From Neisseria animaloris (GTDB taxonomy: Bacteria > Pseudomonadota > Gammaproteobacteria > Burkholderiales > Neisseriaceae): a stretch of DNA of 64,000 bases. The notes beneath the pieces are model-generated. The model saw only the letters and a program-made list of their open reading frames with translations, had not been told where the DNA came from and made no database searches. Each line of letters opens with the position of its first letter. Positions within the stretch are counted from its first letter, which is position 1. Positions 47,057 through 59,374 of the stretch are shown in pieces. Position numbers and translations under genes: made by a program. The stretch is from contig NZ_LR134440.1 in assembly GCF_900637855.1 (NCBI RefSeq), positions 1,736,001 through 1,800,000 of the forward strand. The letters run 5' to 3'.

Positions 47057-47863
47057 ATGCCATATGTATTGATTTGCCTCATGTTAGTGTATGCCGGACT
47101 GGCAGGGTTTGTATGGCTGCATCACAAAAAACGTAACGATAAACCATATCCGTTAAAAACCGAGTTGGGCATACTTATGCCGGCATTAGTTACGCATGGG
47201 GCAGTATTGTCTTTACCGGTGCTGCAAGACCAAGTTTTGATAATGGGATTCGGATATTCAATCAGTTTGATTGTATGGTTGATGCTGATGATGTATTGGA
47301 TGGGTAGTTTTTTTTACTGTTTGAGAGGGTTGCAGTTATTGCTATATCCTTGCGCTGCTTTGTCTTTATTACTTGGTTTGGTGTTTCCGGGTAAATTTAT
47401 CGGTTATCAAATCAGCGACTGGCCATTTATGTTACATATCAGTACTTCATTATTGGCTTATGGATTATTTGGTATCGTAACTTTGCTGGCAGTGTTGATT
47501 TTATTGTTGAATCACGACCTACATAAAAAAAGATTCTCGCCGCTCGTATCATTCTTACCGCCATTGCTCAGTCTGGAAAAATTGATGTTTCAAGGCATGT
47601 GGGCGGGGTTCATACTTTTAACTTATTCCGTTGTGAGCGGTACGTTTTTTGCAGAAGCCGTATTTGGCAGGCCGGTATCATTCACTCATAAAACGGTGTT
47701 TGGTGTATTGTCATGGCTGATTTATGGTGGATTATTGCTAAACCACAGTATGACCGCATGGAGGGGCAAAAAAGCAGCAGTTTGGACAATAGTTGGTTTT
47801 ATCAGCCTGTTGCTTGCATATATTGGTAGTAAATTTATATTAGAAGTAGTGTTACATAAATAA
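47057..47863 (+). CDS. CcsA/YpjD-type cytochrome c assembly-like membrane protein
   Basis: A 268-residue protein with about eight membrane helices and CcsA-family features: HISTSLLAYGLFGIVTLLA and the C-terminal HKTVFGVLSWLIYGGLLL, with His residues likely facing heme. YpjD relatives are usually divergent from ffh, as here, with 118 bp between. The exact role is unproven. Confidence 0.85.
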   Translation: MPYVLICLMLVYAGLAGFVWLHHKKRNDKPYPLKTELGILMPALVTHGAVLSLPVLQDQVLIMGFGYSISLIVWLMLMMYWMGSFFYCLRGLQLLLYPCAALSLLLGLVFPGKFIGYQISDWPFMLHISTSLLAYGLFGIVTLLAVLILLLNHDLHKKRFSPLVSFLPPLLSLEKLMFQGMWAGFILLTYSVVSGTFFAEAVFGRPVSFTHKTVFGVLSWLIYGGLLLNHSMTAWRGKKAAVWTIVGFISLLLAYIGSKFILEVVLHK

Positions 47864-47896
47864 CAATAACATTAATATTTTTTCTCGTGGATATTG

Positions 47897-47965
47897 ATTT
47901 GTTCACATGTTAAGAAGGCCGTCTTAAAAATATCTTAAGACGGCCTTCTTAACATGTGAACAAAT
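47897..47965. repeat. Perfect 31-bp-arm palindrome containing an altered DUS
   Basis: Arms 47897-47927 and 47935-47965 are exactly complementary with a 7-base loop. The inner part reads AAGGCCGTCTTAA, a DUS with G changed to T in both arms. It lies 33 bp behind the CcsA-like gene and probably ends its transcript. Confidence 0.7.
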
Positions 47966-48370
47966 ACAAATTACGATTTCTCTCTCAATTTTTCTCAAGC
48001 CTTTGTGTACTTGGCGGTGTGAAATAAATCACTTTATGTAACAGAATTTAATCTATCCAAAATAAAAGAGCAAGCAATCAAGTCAGTAGGCAAAAAATAA
48101 AAAATAGAATCGAGAAAACACGTAGTAAGCTGGTTTTAAAAAGCTGATATTTAAATGTTTGTAGAATTTAATTTTATGTAAGCTGTAAAGACTTTTTAAT
48201 TTTATTGAGTAATTTTAAAATTATTAAAATCAGATATTTGATTCAGTTCTAAATAATCTTAATTTGGGCTGTGGATGAAGTCAGTTGATAAAGAGCATCA
48301 AAAAATAAATAAAATTTCTTGATAAAACAGTGGTCTGTTTGTTTTTCGGTCGGATTTTTCTGCTGTGGGG
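47966..48370. other. AT-rich region upstream of rRNA promoters
   Basis: About 400 bp without any supported gene. It is strongly AT-rich and may contain UP-element or Fis-type sites for the rRNA operon, but no site was assigned. Confidence 0.45.
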
Positions 48371-48400
48371 TTGACGTTATTGGGGGAGGGCGGGTATAGT
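48371..48400 (+). promoter_or_regulatory. rRNA operon promoter
   Basis: TTGACG (48371-48376) and TATAGT (48395-48400) are 18 bp apart. A GC-rich discriminator-like stretch with GCTTCGG follows about 10 bases after the -10. It lies about 220 bp before the 16S gene. Confidence 0.7.
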
Positions 48401-48492
48401 TCGGTTCTTCGCTGCTTCGGCGGTGTTTGAAAGCGAATATTCATTATAACAGATTTTGCGTTAGGCAGTATTGGTTGTGATGATGTTCGGGA

Positions 48493-48504
48493 CGCTCTTT
48501 AACA
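48493..48504 (+). promoter_or_regulatory. boxA antitermination site in rRNA leader
   Basis: CGCTCTTTAACA is one base off the TGCTCTTTAACA boxA consensus and lies in the leader before 16S. A second boxA-like CGATCTTTAACA lies at 50569-50580 before 23S. Confidence 0.7.
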
Positions 48505-48512
48505 GAACAGAT

Positions 48513-48532
48513 TACCGATAAGTGTGAGTGCG
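48513..48532 (+). other. 5' arm of 16S RNase III processing stem
   Basis: CCGATAAGTGTGAGTGCGAT pairs, with two G-U-type mismatches, with 50181-50200 beyond the 16S 3' end. This is the stem cut by RNase III in pre-rRNA. Confidence 0.7.
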
Positions 48533-48618
48533 ATTGGGCCTCACACTGCGACAAAAACAGACAAGATAAATATCTTTGTCGGTTTCTTTGAAGCAGACCA
48601 GAAGTTAAAGTTAGAGAT

Positions 48619-50163
<1,545 letters not shown>

Positions 50164-50261
50164 GAGAAAAAAGAGGTTTGGTCGCATTCACACTTATCGG
50201 TAAACTGTGTATTAAAGATGCAAGACTGGTTGGGAGAATCCCGACGAAGTTGGAGTAATCT

Positions 50262-50338
<77 letters not shown>

Positions 50339-50346
50339 AGAGATTG

Positions 50347-50422
50347 GGGGGCATAGCTCAGTTGGTAGAGCACCTGCTTTGCAAGCAGGGGGTCATCGGT
50401 TCGATCCCGTTTGCCTCCACCA
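50347..50422 (+). tRNA. tRNA-Ala (TGC)
   Basis: A 76-base cloverleaf with acceptor GGGGGCA/TGCCTCC including the G3-U70 identity pair, anticodon loop TTTGCAA (TGC) and encoded CCA. Eight bases after tRNA-Ile. Confidence 0.95.
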
Positions 50423-50784
50423 AATACTTTGCAAATCAAAGTATTTTTGTTTGTCTTTAGTCTTTAGATGTTTGGCATCTGAATAGATAAAGATGAAGTA
50501 AAGAATATTTTAATTTGTGTAGGTTAGAGAAGGAAAAGTTTACTTATTCCTTTTTTTAAGAAGCGCATCGATCTTTAACAAATTGGAAAGCCGAAATCAA
50601 CAAACAAAGACAATGTCGGCTTGCCGTAACAGGTAAGCCGCAGTATTTGGGTGATGATTGTATCGACCGGGCTGTGAAAGACAAAAGGCACAGTTCGGTA
50701 CACAACAAGCAGTAAGTTTTATCAAAGTAGAGGCCTTTAAGTTGCGAAGGTAGTCAACACTGTAGCAACGAAGTCAAAAAGGTA
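50423..50784 (+). other. Spacer between tRNA-Ala and 23S
   Basis: About 360 bp with no gene. It contains a boxA-like CGATCTTTAACA at 50569-50580 and AT-rich stretches. The 23S processing stem begins at 50785. Confidence 0.65.
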
Positions 50785-50798
50785 CTTCAAATGATAGA

Positions 50799-50804
<6 letters not shown>
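50785..50804 (+). other. 5' arm of 23S processing stem
   Basis: These 20 bases are perfectly complementary to 53675-53694 behind the gene; together they form the RNase III stem that brackets 23S. Confidence 0.85.
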
Positions 50805-53682
<2,878 letters not shown>

Positions 53683-53833
53683 TATCATTTGAAGGACTTT
53701 TGCACCGTAGTGGGTGTTGAGGCTTCGAAAATAAAGCTTATATCAGTCTTGAAGACGATACCCATCACCGTTGATTGAAGAATAAAGAGAAGGGATGCAT
53801 TTCCCTGACGGCTTTCCCGATTTGTACAGTTTA

Positions 53834-53949
53834 CGTCTGGCGGCCATAGCGAGTTGGTCCCACGCCTTCCCATCCCGAACAGGACCGTGAAACGACTCAG
53901 CGCCGATGATAGTGTGGATACCCATGTGAAAGTAGGTCACTGCCAGACA
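53834..53949 (+). rRNA. 5S ribosomal RNA
   Basis: The terminal stem GTCTGGCGGCC/CTGCCAGAC closes the gene, and CCATCCCGAACAGG is the conserved loop. About 115 bases. It lies about 150 bp after 23S. Confidence 0.93.
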
Positions 53950-53959
53950 CTCATTGCTA

Positions 53960-53991
53960 ACCCCTGATACTGAGAAGTATCGGGGGTTTTT
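53960..53991 (+). terminator. rRNA operon terminator
   Basis: Arms CCCCTGATACT/AGTATCGGGG with one bulged base are followed by TTTTT, just after 5S. Confidence 0.85.
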
Positions 53992-54197
53992 ACTTGGAGG
54001 GGAGGGACGTGGGTGTTGTCGCGGGAGGGCGACAGTGGGGGAGTGGGTCGGCAGCGTTGCGCTGAAAATGTTTGAGCGGGAGGGGAAATATGCTTATGAT
54101 AGCGCAGCTGTTTCTGCGATATGGAAGTATGTTTCCGGATTCGTGCGGTTATTGACAGCAATAAGATTATTTGAATTCATATTATGAAAGGGAAAAC

Positions 54198-54491
54198 ATG
54201 AAACGGTATGTATTGGCTCTGGTGGGTCTGCTGGTATCGGCGTGGTCGTTGGCGGCGGTGAACATCAATACGGCGACGGCGGAAGAATTGAAGGCACTGC
54301 CGGGAATCGGGCCGTCGAAGGCGGCGGCGATAGTGGAATACCGGACGCAGAACGGCAAGTTCAAGAGTGTGGACGAGTTGAAGAATGTAAAGGGAATCGG
54401 TGAGGGGATATTGTCGAAGCTGAAAGTGGAGGCGGTGGTATCCGGTCATGGATCGGCGAAAGGGAAGGCGCAGCCGGTGCTGAAGAAGTAA
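54198..54491 (+). CDS. comE: ComE/ComEA-type competence DNA-binding protein
   Basis: ComE binds incoming DNA in the periplasm during transformation. I start at ATG 54198 (97 residues), with GGGAAA upstream. A signal peptide (KRYVLALVGLLVSAWSLAA) precedes the helix-hairpin-helix pair VNINTATAEELKALPGIG and VDELKNVKGIGEGILSKL. In pathogenic Neisseria, as I recall, comE copies lie downstream of each rRNA operon, matching this site. The tail is basic and short. Confidence 0.95.
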   Translation: MKRYVLALVGLLVSAWSLAAVNINTATAEELKALPGIGPSKAAAIVEYRTQNGKFKSVDELKNVKGIGEGILSKLKVEAVVSGHGSAKGKAQPVLKK

Positions 54492-55071
54492 GGAAGCCTG
54501 GAAGGATGTTGGGGCTGTGGGGGTGACTCCGCAGCCTTTGGCGTTTGTGGGAGAGGCCGATGTGGCAGGAAAGAGGGTGATAATGGAGGTTGGGAGGGAT
54601 AATGTCGTGGGTGTTGATGAAGTCCTGTCATGAAAGCGGGCTCAACACCCGACCACCGGGCCGTTCGGGGCTTGAGGCAAAACGGCTATAGGAGGTGATA
54701 TTGGTTTTTTATCTGCTTTATATAAGAAACTCATGGATTTATGATATCAAGATTATTAAATTACAAAAGAATAAACTGAAGATTAAAAAAACAATGGTAT
54801 ATAAATAAAATAACTGTTGAAATTACAATATTATTTATAGAGTTATATCGGTATTTAAGATGGAATCGATGAGAAATTATTTTTTGTTCTCGAGAAGTAA
54901 TTTTCATAAAACCATCATAAATTTCTATTAGGCTATTTCTTATATATTGAATATTTTTAATTTATATAAATCAAAAGGATATAAATATAGTTCGAAAAAT
55001 TTTTAGTGTTGAGTAAGAAACACCGTTATTGGTCGTCTACTTAGCATAACATTAATTTTCAGGAAAAAATT
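54492..55071. other. Intergenic region between comE and the RiPP operon
   Basis: About 580 bp without a supported gene. A GC-rich first part includes a 9-base inverted repeat (54609-54617 with 54642-54650, no T run). From about 54700 it is extremely AT-rich. A possible ECF-type promoter lies at 55013-55039. Confidence 0.55.
55013..55039 (+). promoter_or_regulatory. Possible ECF sigma promoter before doxX gene
   Basis: GTAAG (55013-55017) and CGTCTA (55034-55039) are 16 bp apart, the shape of many ECF promoters (AAC-like -35, CGTC -10). It is 33 bp before the first gene of the operon that ends with an ECF sigma gene. CGTCT also occurs in every DUS, so the match is weak evidence. Confidence 0.3.
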
Positions 55072-55533
55072 ATGATTAAAGCCGCTTGTTTAAGCCGTTT
55101 TTCGGATACTTGGGGTAAAGATATTGCTCTTTTAGGATTACGTCTATTCGTAGCTTATGAATTCTGGGAAGCAGGTTTTGAAAAGTGGAATGGTGAAAAC
55201 TGGTTTGCGAGTATCCAAGATTCATTCCCTTTCCCTTTTAATCTGTTTTCTGCAGATTTCAATTGGGTATTAGCAATGGGAACTGAACTAGTCGTACCTA
55301 TTTTGTTGATATTGGGGCTAGCTGGCCGTTGGGGAGCATTAGCACTGATGGGTGTGACCATAGTAGCTTGGGTTGCTGTGCATGGTGAAAATGGTTACAA
55401 CGTATGTAGCAATGGTTACAAAATGGCTTTGATCTACCTAGTGGCTTTGCTGCCGTTAGTTATGCAAGGTATGGGGCGCTTATCATTGGATCATGTAATT
55501 TTCAGACGAGTGGATAAGAAAAATTCCTTATGA
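55072..55533 (+). CDS. DoxX-family membrane protein
   Basis: A 153-residue four-helix inner-membrane protein of the DoxX/SURF4-like family (LLGLRLFVAYEFWEAGFEKW, LAMGTELVVPILLILGLAGR). DoxX genes often accompany MNIO/bufferin-type RiPP clusters, and this one sits 98 bp before the first precursor gene. A single Cys near residue 117 (NVCSNGY) lies between helices. Its role may be redox or membrane coupling of the system; this is inference. AGGAAAAA precedes the ATG. Confidence 0.85.
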   Translation: MIKAACLSRFSDTWGKDIALLGLRLFVAYEFWEAGFEKWNGENWFASIQDSFPFPFNLFSADFNWVLAMGTELVVPILLILGLAGRWGALALMGVTIVAWVAVHGENGYNVCSNGYKMALIYLVALLPLVMQGMGRLSLDHVIFRRVDKKNSL

Positions 55534-55631
55534 CCTAATAATGAAATAGTTCATTAAAAAATTTTATCCAATCATATTTTTTAAATTTCAAATTTTTAAT
55601 CTAATTAAAATTTATTCAGGAGCATTAAAAC

Positions 55632-55964
55632 ATGAAAACAACTTCTTCTTTGATTGCATTAGCTGGTTTTTTGGCATTAGCTGGTTGTCAGGGGCAGTCA
55701 AATGGTTCAGCAGAATCAACACCTGCCGCTAGTGTTTCAGCACCTAAAGCTGAAGAAGGTAAATGCGGCGAAGGTAAGTGTGGAGCCTCACATGCTGGCG
55801 AAAAAGCTGGTGAGGGTAAATGCGGCGAAGGTAAGTGTGGAGCCTCACATGCTGGCGAAAAAGCTGGTGAGGGTAAATGCGGCGAAGGTAAGTGTGGAGC
55901 CTCACACGCTGGCGAAAAAGCTGGCGAAGGTAAATGCGGTGAGGGCAAGTGCGGTAGCCATTGA
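55632..55964 (+). CDS. Lipoprotein RiPP precursor with eight EGKCG motifs (HvfA/bufferin-like)
   Basis: This 110-residue protein is a precursor of the EGKCG class that MNIO enzymes modify at Cys. It has a lipoprotein signal (LALAGC, Cys19), a short Ser/Ala linker, and from residue 42 four 19-residue units, each with two EGKCG motifs joined by ASHAGEKAG; the last unit ends in SH. The Cys pairs are at 45/50, 64/69, 83/88 and 102/107. HvfA-type products in Haemophilus carry modified Cys and bind copper. Lipid anchoring would hold this one on a membrane. A 57-bp DNA repeat underlies the units. GGAGC precedes the ATG. Confidence 0.88.
   Translation: MKTTSSLIALAGFLALAGCQGQSNGSAESTPAASVSAPKAEEGKCGEGKCGASHAGEKAGEGKCGEGKCGASHAGEKAGEGKCGEGKCGASHAGEKAGEGKCGEGKCGSH
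55755..55961 (+). repeat. 57-bp tandem repeat in precursor gene
   Basis: Three nearly identical 57-bp units and a partial fourth encode the EGKCG blocks, with starts at residues 42, 61, 80 and 99. The few differences are synonymous, so the array is recent and could vary in copy number by slippage or recombination. Confidence 0.85.
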
Positions 55965-56076
55965 TTTTTTAGTTCGGGCCGTTTGAATAGGCAAGTTTTT
56001 CAGATTTAAACGACCTGATTTGACAAGTGAGCTGTGATATAAATTCTTTTTCTCTCAATAAAACTAAGGAGTATCT

Positions 56077-56439
56077 ATGAAAAAATCTTCATCTTTAATT
56101 GCATTGGCCGGTGCATTGGCCTTGTTGGGTAGTCAAGCTGCATTTGCTGAAAGCAAACATGCTTCTTCTAACATCGTGAAAACTGCTGCTAAAAAGGCAC
56201 ACGAAGGTGCGTGTGGCGAAGGCAAATGCGGTGCTCACGGTAAGAAGAAATCTGCTAAAGCCGGTGAAGGTAAATGCGGCGAAGGTAAGTGTGGCGAAGG
56301 TAAATGCGGTGCACATGGTAAGAAATCATCTAAAGCTGGCGAAGGCAAATGCGGTGAAGGCAAATGCGGAGCACACGGTAAGAAGAAATCTACTAAAGCC
56401 GGTGAAGGTAAATGCGGCGAAGGTAAATGCGGCGGTTAA
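56077..56439 (+). CDS. Periplasmic RiPP precursor with nine EGxCG motifs (HvfA/bufferin-like)
   Basis: A 120-residue second precursor. Its signal peptide (MKKSSSLIALAGALALLGSQ ... AAFA) is a near copy of the first precursor's, but the lipobox Cys19 is Ser19 here, so it should be cut by signal peptidase I after AAFA and be free in the periplasm. The mature part has one EGACG and eight EGKCG, grouped in clusters of 2, 3, 2 and 2, joined by AHGKKKSAKAG-type linkers rich in Lys and His. CTAAGGAG precedes the ATG. It is 112 bp behind the first precursor and 172 bp before the MNIO gene. Confidence 0.88.
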   Translation: MKKSSSLIALAGALALLGSQAAFAESKHASSNIVKTAAKKAHEGACGEGKCGAHGKKKSAKAGEGKCGEGKCGEGKCGAHGKKSSKAGEGKCGEGKCGAHGKKKSTKAGEGKCGEGKCGG

Positions 56440-56489
56440 ACCGCTAAACTGAAGCAGTAAACAAATCGACACCTTTTAAATATCTTGGA

Positions 56490-56518
56490 AAGGCCGTCTG
56501 AACCTTTCGGACGGTCTT
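56490..56518 (+). terminator. DUS hairpin between precursor and MNIO genes
   Basis: AAGGCCGTCTGAA faces TTCGGACGGTCTT, a partly degenerate pair. It may attenuate transcription so that the precursors are made in excess over the modifying enzymes. Confidence 0.5.
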
Positions 56519-56611
56519 CCGCTATTAAACGGGTATTTCTCTATCAATGTGTTTAGACATGCTACAGTAAGCATTTTGATACGGATATATCTATTTTCTA
56601 AGGAGCACAAA

Positions 56612-57463
56612 ATGAAAACCTTACACGGAGCAGGTTTAGGTTATAAACGTAGTATGGCCGATGACTTTCTGAATCTGAATCTTGAAACCAGTGCGATTCA
56701 ATTTATTGAAATCGCCCCTGAAAATTGGTTAAGAATGGGGGGAGCTGCGCGTAAAAAATTTGATGCAGTTGCTGAGCGTTTTCCTATTGCTTGTCACGGT
56801 CTATCTTTATCTTTAGGTGGGCAAGATCCATTGCAGATTGATTTTTTAAGACAGGTTAAAGCGTTTCTACAACAATATGATATTGAATTCTTTTCTGAAC
56901 ATCTGAGTTATTGCAGCCATCACGGACATGTTTATGATCTACTGCCGCTGCCGTTTACTGAAGAGTCAGTTCACCACACTGCTGCTCGTATTCGTTTAGT
57001 GCAAGATATTCTTGAGCAGCGCATTGCAATAGAGAATACATCTTATTACGCTCACAGCCCGATTGCGGAGATGGATGAAGTTGATTTTTTGAATGCTGTT
57101 GTACGTGAGGCAGATTGTAACATTCATCTTGATGTGAATAATGTTTATGTGAATGCTGTTAACCACGGTATTGTGCAGCCAAACGATTACATCAATCGCA
57201 CTGATTTAAATCGAGTGTGCTATATGCATATGGCAGGGCATGATGAAGAAAGTGAAAACCTATTGATAGATACACACGGGCAACCTGTTTGTGCTGATGT
57301 TTGGGACTTGTTCGCCTATACTTGTCATAAGTTACCACATAATGTGCCTACATTACTAGAGCGAGATAGTAATTTCCCGCCGTTTGCAGAGCTTGAAGCT
57401 GAAGTCTCCCGTATTGCTGCAATTCAGCAACAAGCAGAGGAGGCTCGTCATGCAGCAGCGTAG
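56612..57463 (+). CDS. MNIO-family (DUF692) multinuclear iron oxidase, HvfB/BufB-like
   Basis: MNIO enzymes oxidise Cys of precursor peptides using a cluster of iron ions. I start at ATG 56612 ([19 protein letters not shown], 283 residues) because TAAGGAGC lies upstream. The TIM-barrel metal motifs are visible: [59 protein letters not shown] and [11 protein letters not shown]. It follows the two precursors and overlaps the partner gene by 14 bases. Confidence 0.93.
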   Translation: MKTLHGAGLGYKRSMADDFLNLNLETSAIQFIEIAPENWLRMGGAARKKFDAVAERFPIACHGLSLSLGGQDPLQIDFLRQVKAFLQQYDIEFFSEHLSYCSHHGHVYDLLPLPFTEESVHHTAARIRLVQDILEQRIAIENTSYYAHSPIAEMDEVDFLNAVVREADCNIHLDVNNVYVNAVNHGIVQPNDYINRTDLNRVCYMHMAGHDEESENLLIDTHGQPVCADVWDLFAYTCHKLPHNVPTLLERDSNFPPFAELEAEVSRIAAIQQQAEEARHAAA

Positions 57464-58187
57464 TGTTTTAACAACACCTATAAGTAGTGCGGATTTTCAG
57501 TCTGTTTTAGCCGATCATGTGCGTGATCCTTCATTGCCTGCACCGGAAGGTATCGCTTCTGAACGTCTTGCCGTGTATACCCGTTTAGTGCGGAATAATT
57601 TGCGTAGTTTTTTGGATTTGTGTTTCAGTGACAGCAGTGAATTTGCAGATGCGGCCCTCTGGCAAGAACTGCAAAACCGATTTCTGATTGAGGCGCGTCC
57701 TGAGTCGCCATTTTTTAATGATATTCCTACACAATTTCTTGAATATGCACGTACTAGAGAAGGTTTGCAACGCTTACCTGATAATGTGTTGGAAATGATG
57801 GATTTCGAAACAGCTTTGCTTCATGCTGAAACTATGGTTCAACCTGCTTCAGACGGCCGATGGGAAGATAACACTGTATTATCATGGGCTCCAGCTGCTC
57901 AAATCAGGCACTACAATTATAATTTTGTTGACAGTCATTTGGAAAGTATCGAAGAGGAGCCGAGTATAGTATTAACTTGGCGCAACCTTGATAATGAAGT
58001 GTATTATCGTTCAGTAGAAGATGCAGATTTGTTTTTATTGGAACATTTCAGAAAGCAAAGTGATACGTTTATCAATGTTTTAAATAATTTGAAAGAAATG
58101 TTGGATGGACAAGACATTGAGGCATGGTTAAGAGAAAATATAGACGGTTGGGTTGAAGCGGGCGTATTACTGCCTACCCATATGTAA
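57450..58187 (+). CDS. DUF2063-family partner protein, HvfC/BufC-like
   Basis: DUF2063 proteins bind the precursor and work with the MNIO enzyme. The 245-residue product starts at ATG 57450, preceded by GGAGG inside the MNIO gene. The N-terminal helical domain ([36 protein letters not shown]) is typical. It has DUS-like TTCAGACGGCC at about 57849. The coupled start implies equal amounts with the enzyme. Confidence 0.9.
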   Translation: MQQRSVLTTPISSADFQSVLADHVRDPSLPAPEGIASERLAVYTRLVRNNLRSFLDLCFSDSSEFADAALWQELQNRFLIEARPESPFFNDIPTQFLEYARTREGLQRLPDNVLEMMDFETALLHAETMVQPASDGRWEDNTVLSWAPAAQIRHYNYNFVDSHLESIEEEPSIVLTWRNLDNEVYYRSVEDADLFLLEHFRKQSDTFINVLNNLKEMLDGQDIEAWLRENIDGWVEAGVLLPTHM

Positions 58188-58285
58188 ATATAGAGAAATA
58201 CCATATTGTGGAGACGAGAAAAAAGTCGTCATGAAGTAGTAAAAGCTTTACAATACGCTACTCGATTAAAAACTCAAATCCCAAA

Positions 58286-58861
58286 ATGGAAAATTTCAAG
58301 AAGCTACTCACTTCGATACAACCCGATATTTTGCGTTTTGCCCGTATCCAGCTGCGTGATGATCATCTTGCCGAAGATATTGTGCAAGAGACATTAGCTG
58401 CTGCTATTGATAAGTATAGCCAGTTTCGCGGCGATGCGGGTTTGAAAACGTGGGTTATGACCATCCTTAAAAACAAAATTACTGATTATTTCCGTAGTAA
58501 GAAAAATATTGTCAGCATTGAAGGGCTGCAAGAAGAAAATGCAGCTATTGATGATGCATACAATGAATGTTTTGATGAAACCGGTCATTGGTTTGCATCT
58601 GCCAGCCCGCAACAATGGCGGGAGGCTCCTGAAGAATTTACCCGACAGCAGGATTTCTTCCGAACGTTGGAAAACTGTATGCAAGGACTGCCTGAAGATA
58701 CTGCGCAAATTTTTTATTTGCGTGAAATCATGGGATTGGAAATAACAGAAATTTGTAGCCGTTTTGACATCAGTAAAGATAACTGCTACGTTATTTTACA
58801 TCGAGCCCGAAATGGTTTAAGAAATTGTTTGCAGCATCGTTGGTTTGATCTGAACGAATAA
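58286..58861 (+). CDS. ECF RNA polymerase sigma factor
   Basis: A 191-residue ECF sigma factor. Region 2 is ILRFARIQLRDDHLAEDIVQ with KTWVMTILKNKITDYFR, and region 4 is LPEDTAQIFYLREIMGLEI with a helix-turn-helix around FDISKDNCYVILHRARNGL. It lies 98 bp after the HvfC-like gene and 49 bp before a zinc-finger anti-sigma gene. In N. meningitidis a sigma-E/anti-sigma pair of this type controls oxidative-stress genes, as I recall. It probably controls this operon; this is inference. Confidence 0.92.
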   Translation: MENFKKLLTSIQPDILRFARIQLRDDHLAEDIVQETLAAAIDKYSQFRGDAGLKTWVMTILKNKITDYFRSKKNIVSIEGLQEENAAIDDAYNECFDETGHWFASASPQQWREAPEEFTRQQDFFRTLENCMQGLPEDTAQIFYLREIMGLEITEICSRFDISKDNCYVILHRARNGLRNCLQHRWFDLNE

Positions 58862-58910
58862 CAATTGGTTTAATTTGAACCGATAACAATTATTAAGGGA
58901 GAAATATACT

Positions 58911-59096
58911 ATGTTGAATTGCAAGCAAGCTTGTGTTTTGCTTTCAGAAGAACAGGATCGAAAACTGACTCTGAGTGAACGTAGCCTGGTCTTGCTGCAT
59001 TTGGCTTTTTGTCCTCATTGCCGCCGTTATAAAAAGCAATTGACATTTATACGTAAGAATATTTCTGATTGGCAGAACGGTATCAGTAAAAGATAA
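58911..59096 (+). CDS. Small zinc-binding anti-sigma factor (ZAS/zf-HC2 type)
   Basis: A 61-residue cytoplasmic protein with the anti-sigma zinc motif H30-x3-C34-x2-C37 (HLAFCPHC) and two more Cys near the start (CKQAC). It has no membrane helix, so it is a soluble, redox- or metal-sensing type, as for RsrA-like ZAS proteins. GGGAG precedes the ATG. It directly follows the ECF sigma gene. A DUS hairpin terminates the set. Confidence 0.85.
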   Translation: MLNCKQACVLLSEEQDRKLTLSERSLVLLHLAFCPHCRRYKKQLTFIRKNISDWQNGISKR

Positions 59097-59118
59097 TCCT
59101 TGTCGGTTCGATATTATG

Positions 59119-59174
59119 AAAAGGCCGTCTGAAAAGGTTTTGACTTTAGTTAAAGCTTTTTCAGGCGGCCTTTT
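59119..59174 (+). terminator. DUS-based terminator after the anti-sigma gene
   Basis: AAAAGGCCGTCTGAAAAG pairs with GCTTTTTCAGGCGGCCTTTT over most of its length, closing the operon. Arms are GC-rich with a T run. Confidence 0.65.
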
Positions 59175-59374
59175 ATTGTGTTTCTATTTTTCAATATGTT
59201 CTACTTTCTTTTTTCAAACGGCCTTGTACAATATCACACAGAAGCGGGTCATACCTTGAAACCCAAGTATTCGAGGACATTGCTAAGTTGTATTACCTGA
59301 TTTGCCCGCTATATTTGCCGGTGGAAATAGAAGCAGGAAAAACGGTTTTGTCCTTCTAAAATTTTTGAACCTGT

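Noticed and set aside
54590..54700. Possible tRNA or small RNA after comE
   Set aside because: A 9-bp stem exists, but there is no cloverleaf, T loop or T run, so no RNA gene can be supported.
55688..55948. Antisense repeat ORF (HLPSPAFSPACEAP repeats) opposite the first precursor
   Set aside because: Its repeat pattern simply mirrors the 57-bp array on the coding strand; no start signal or upstream promoter was seen.
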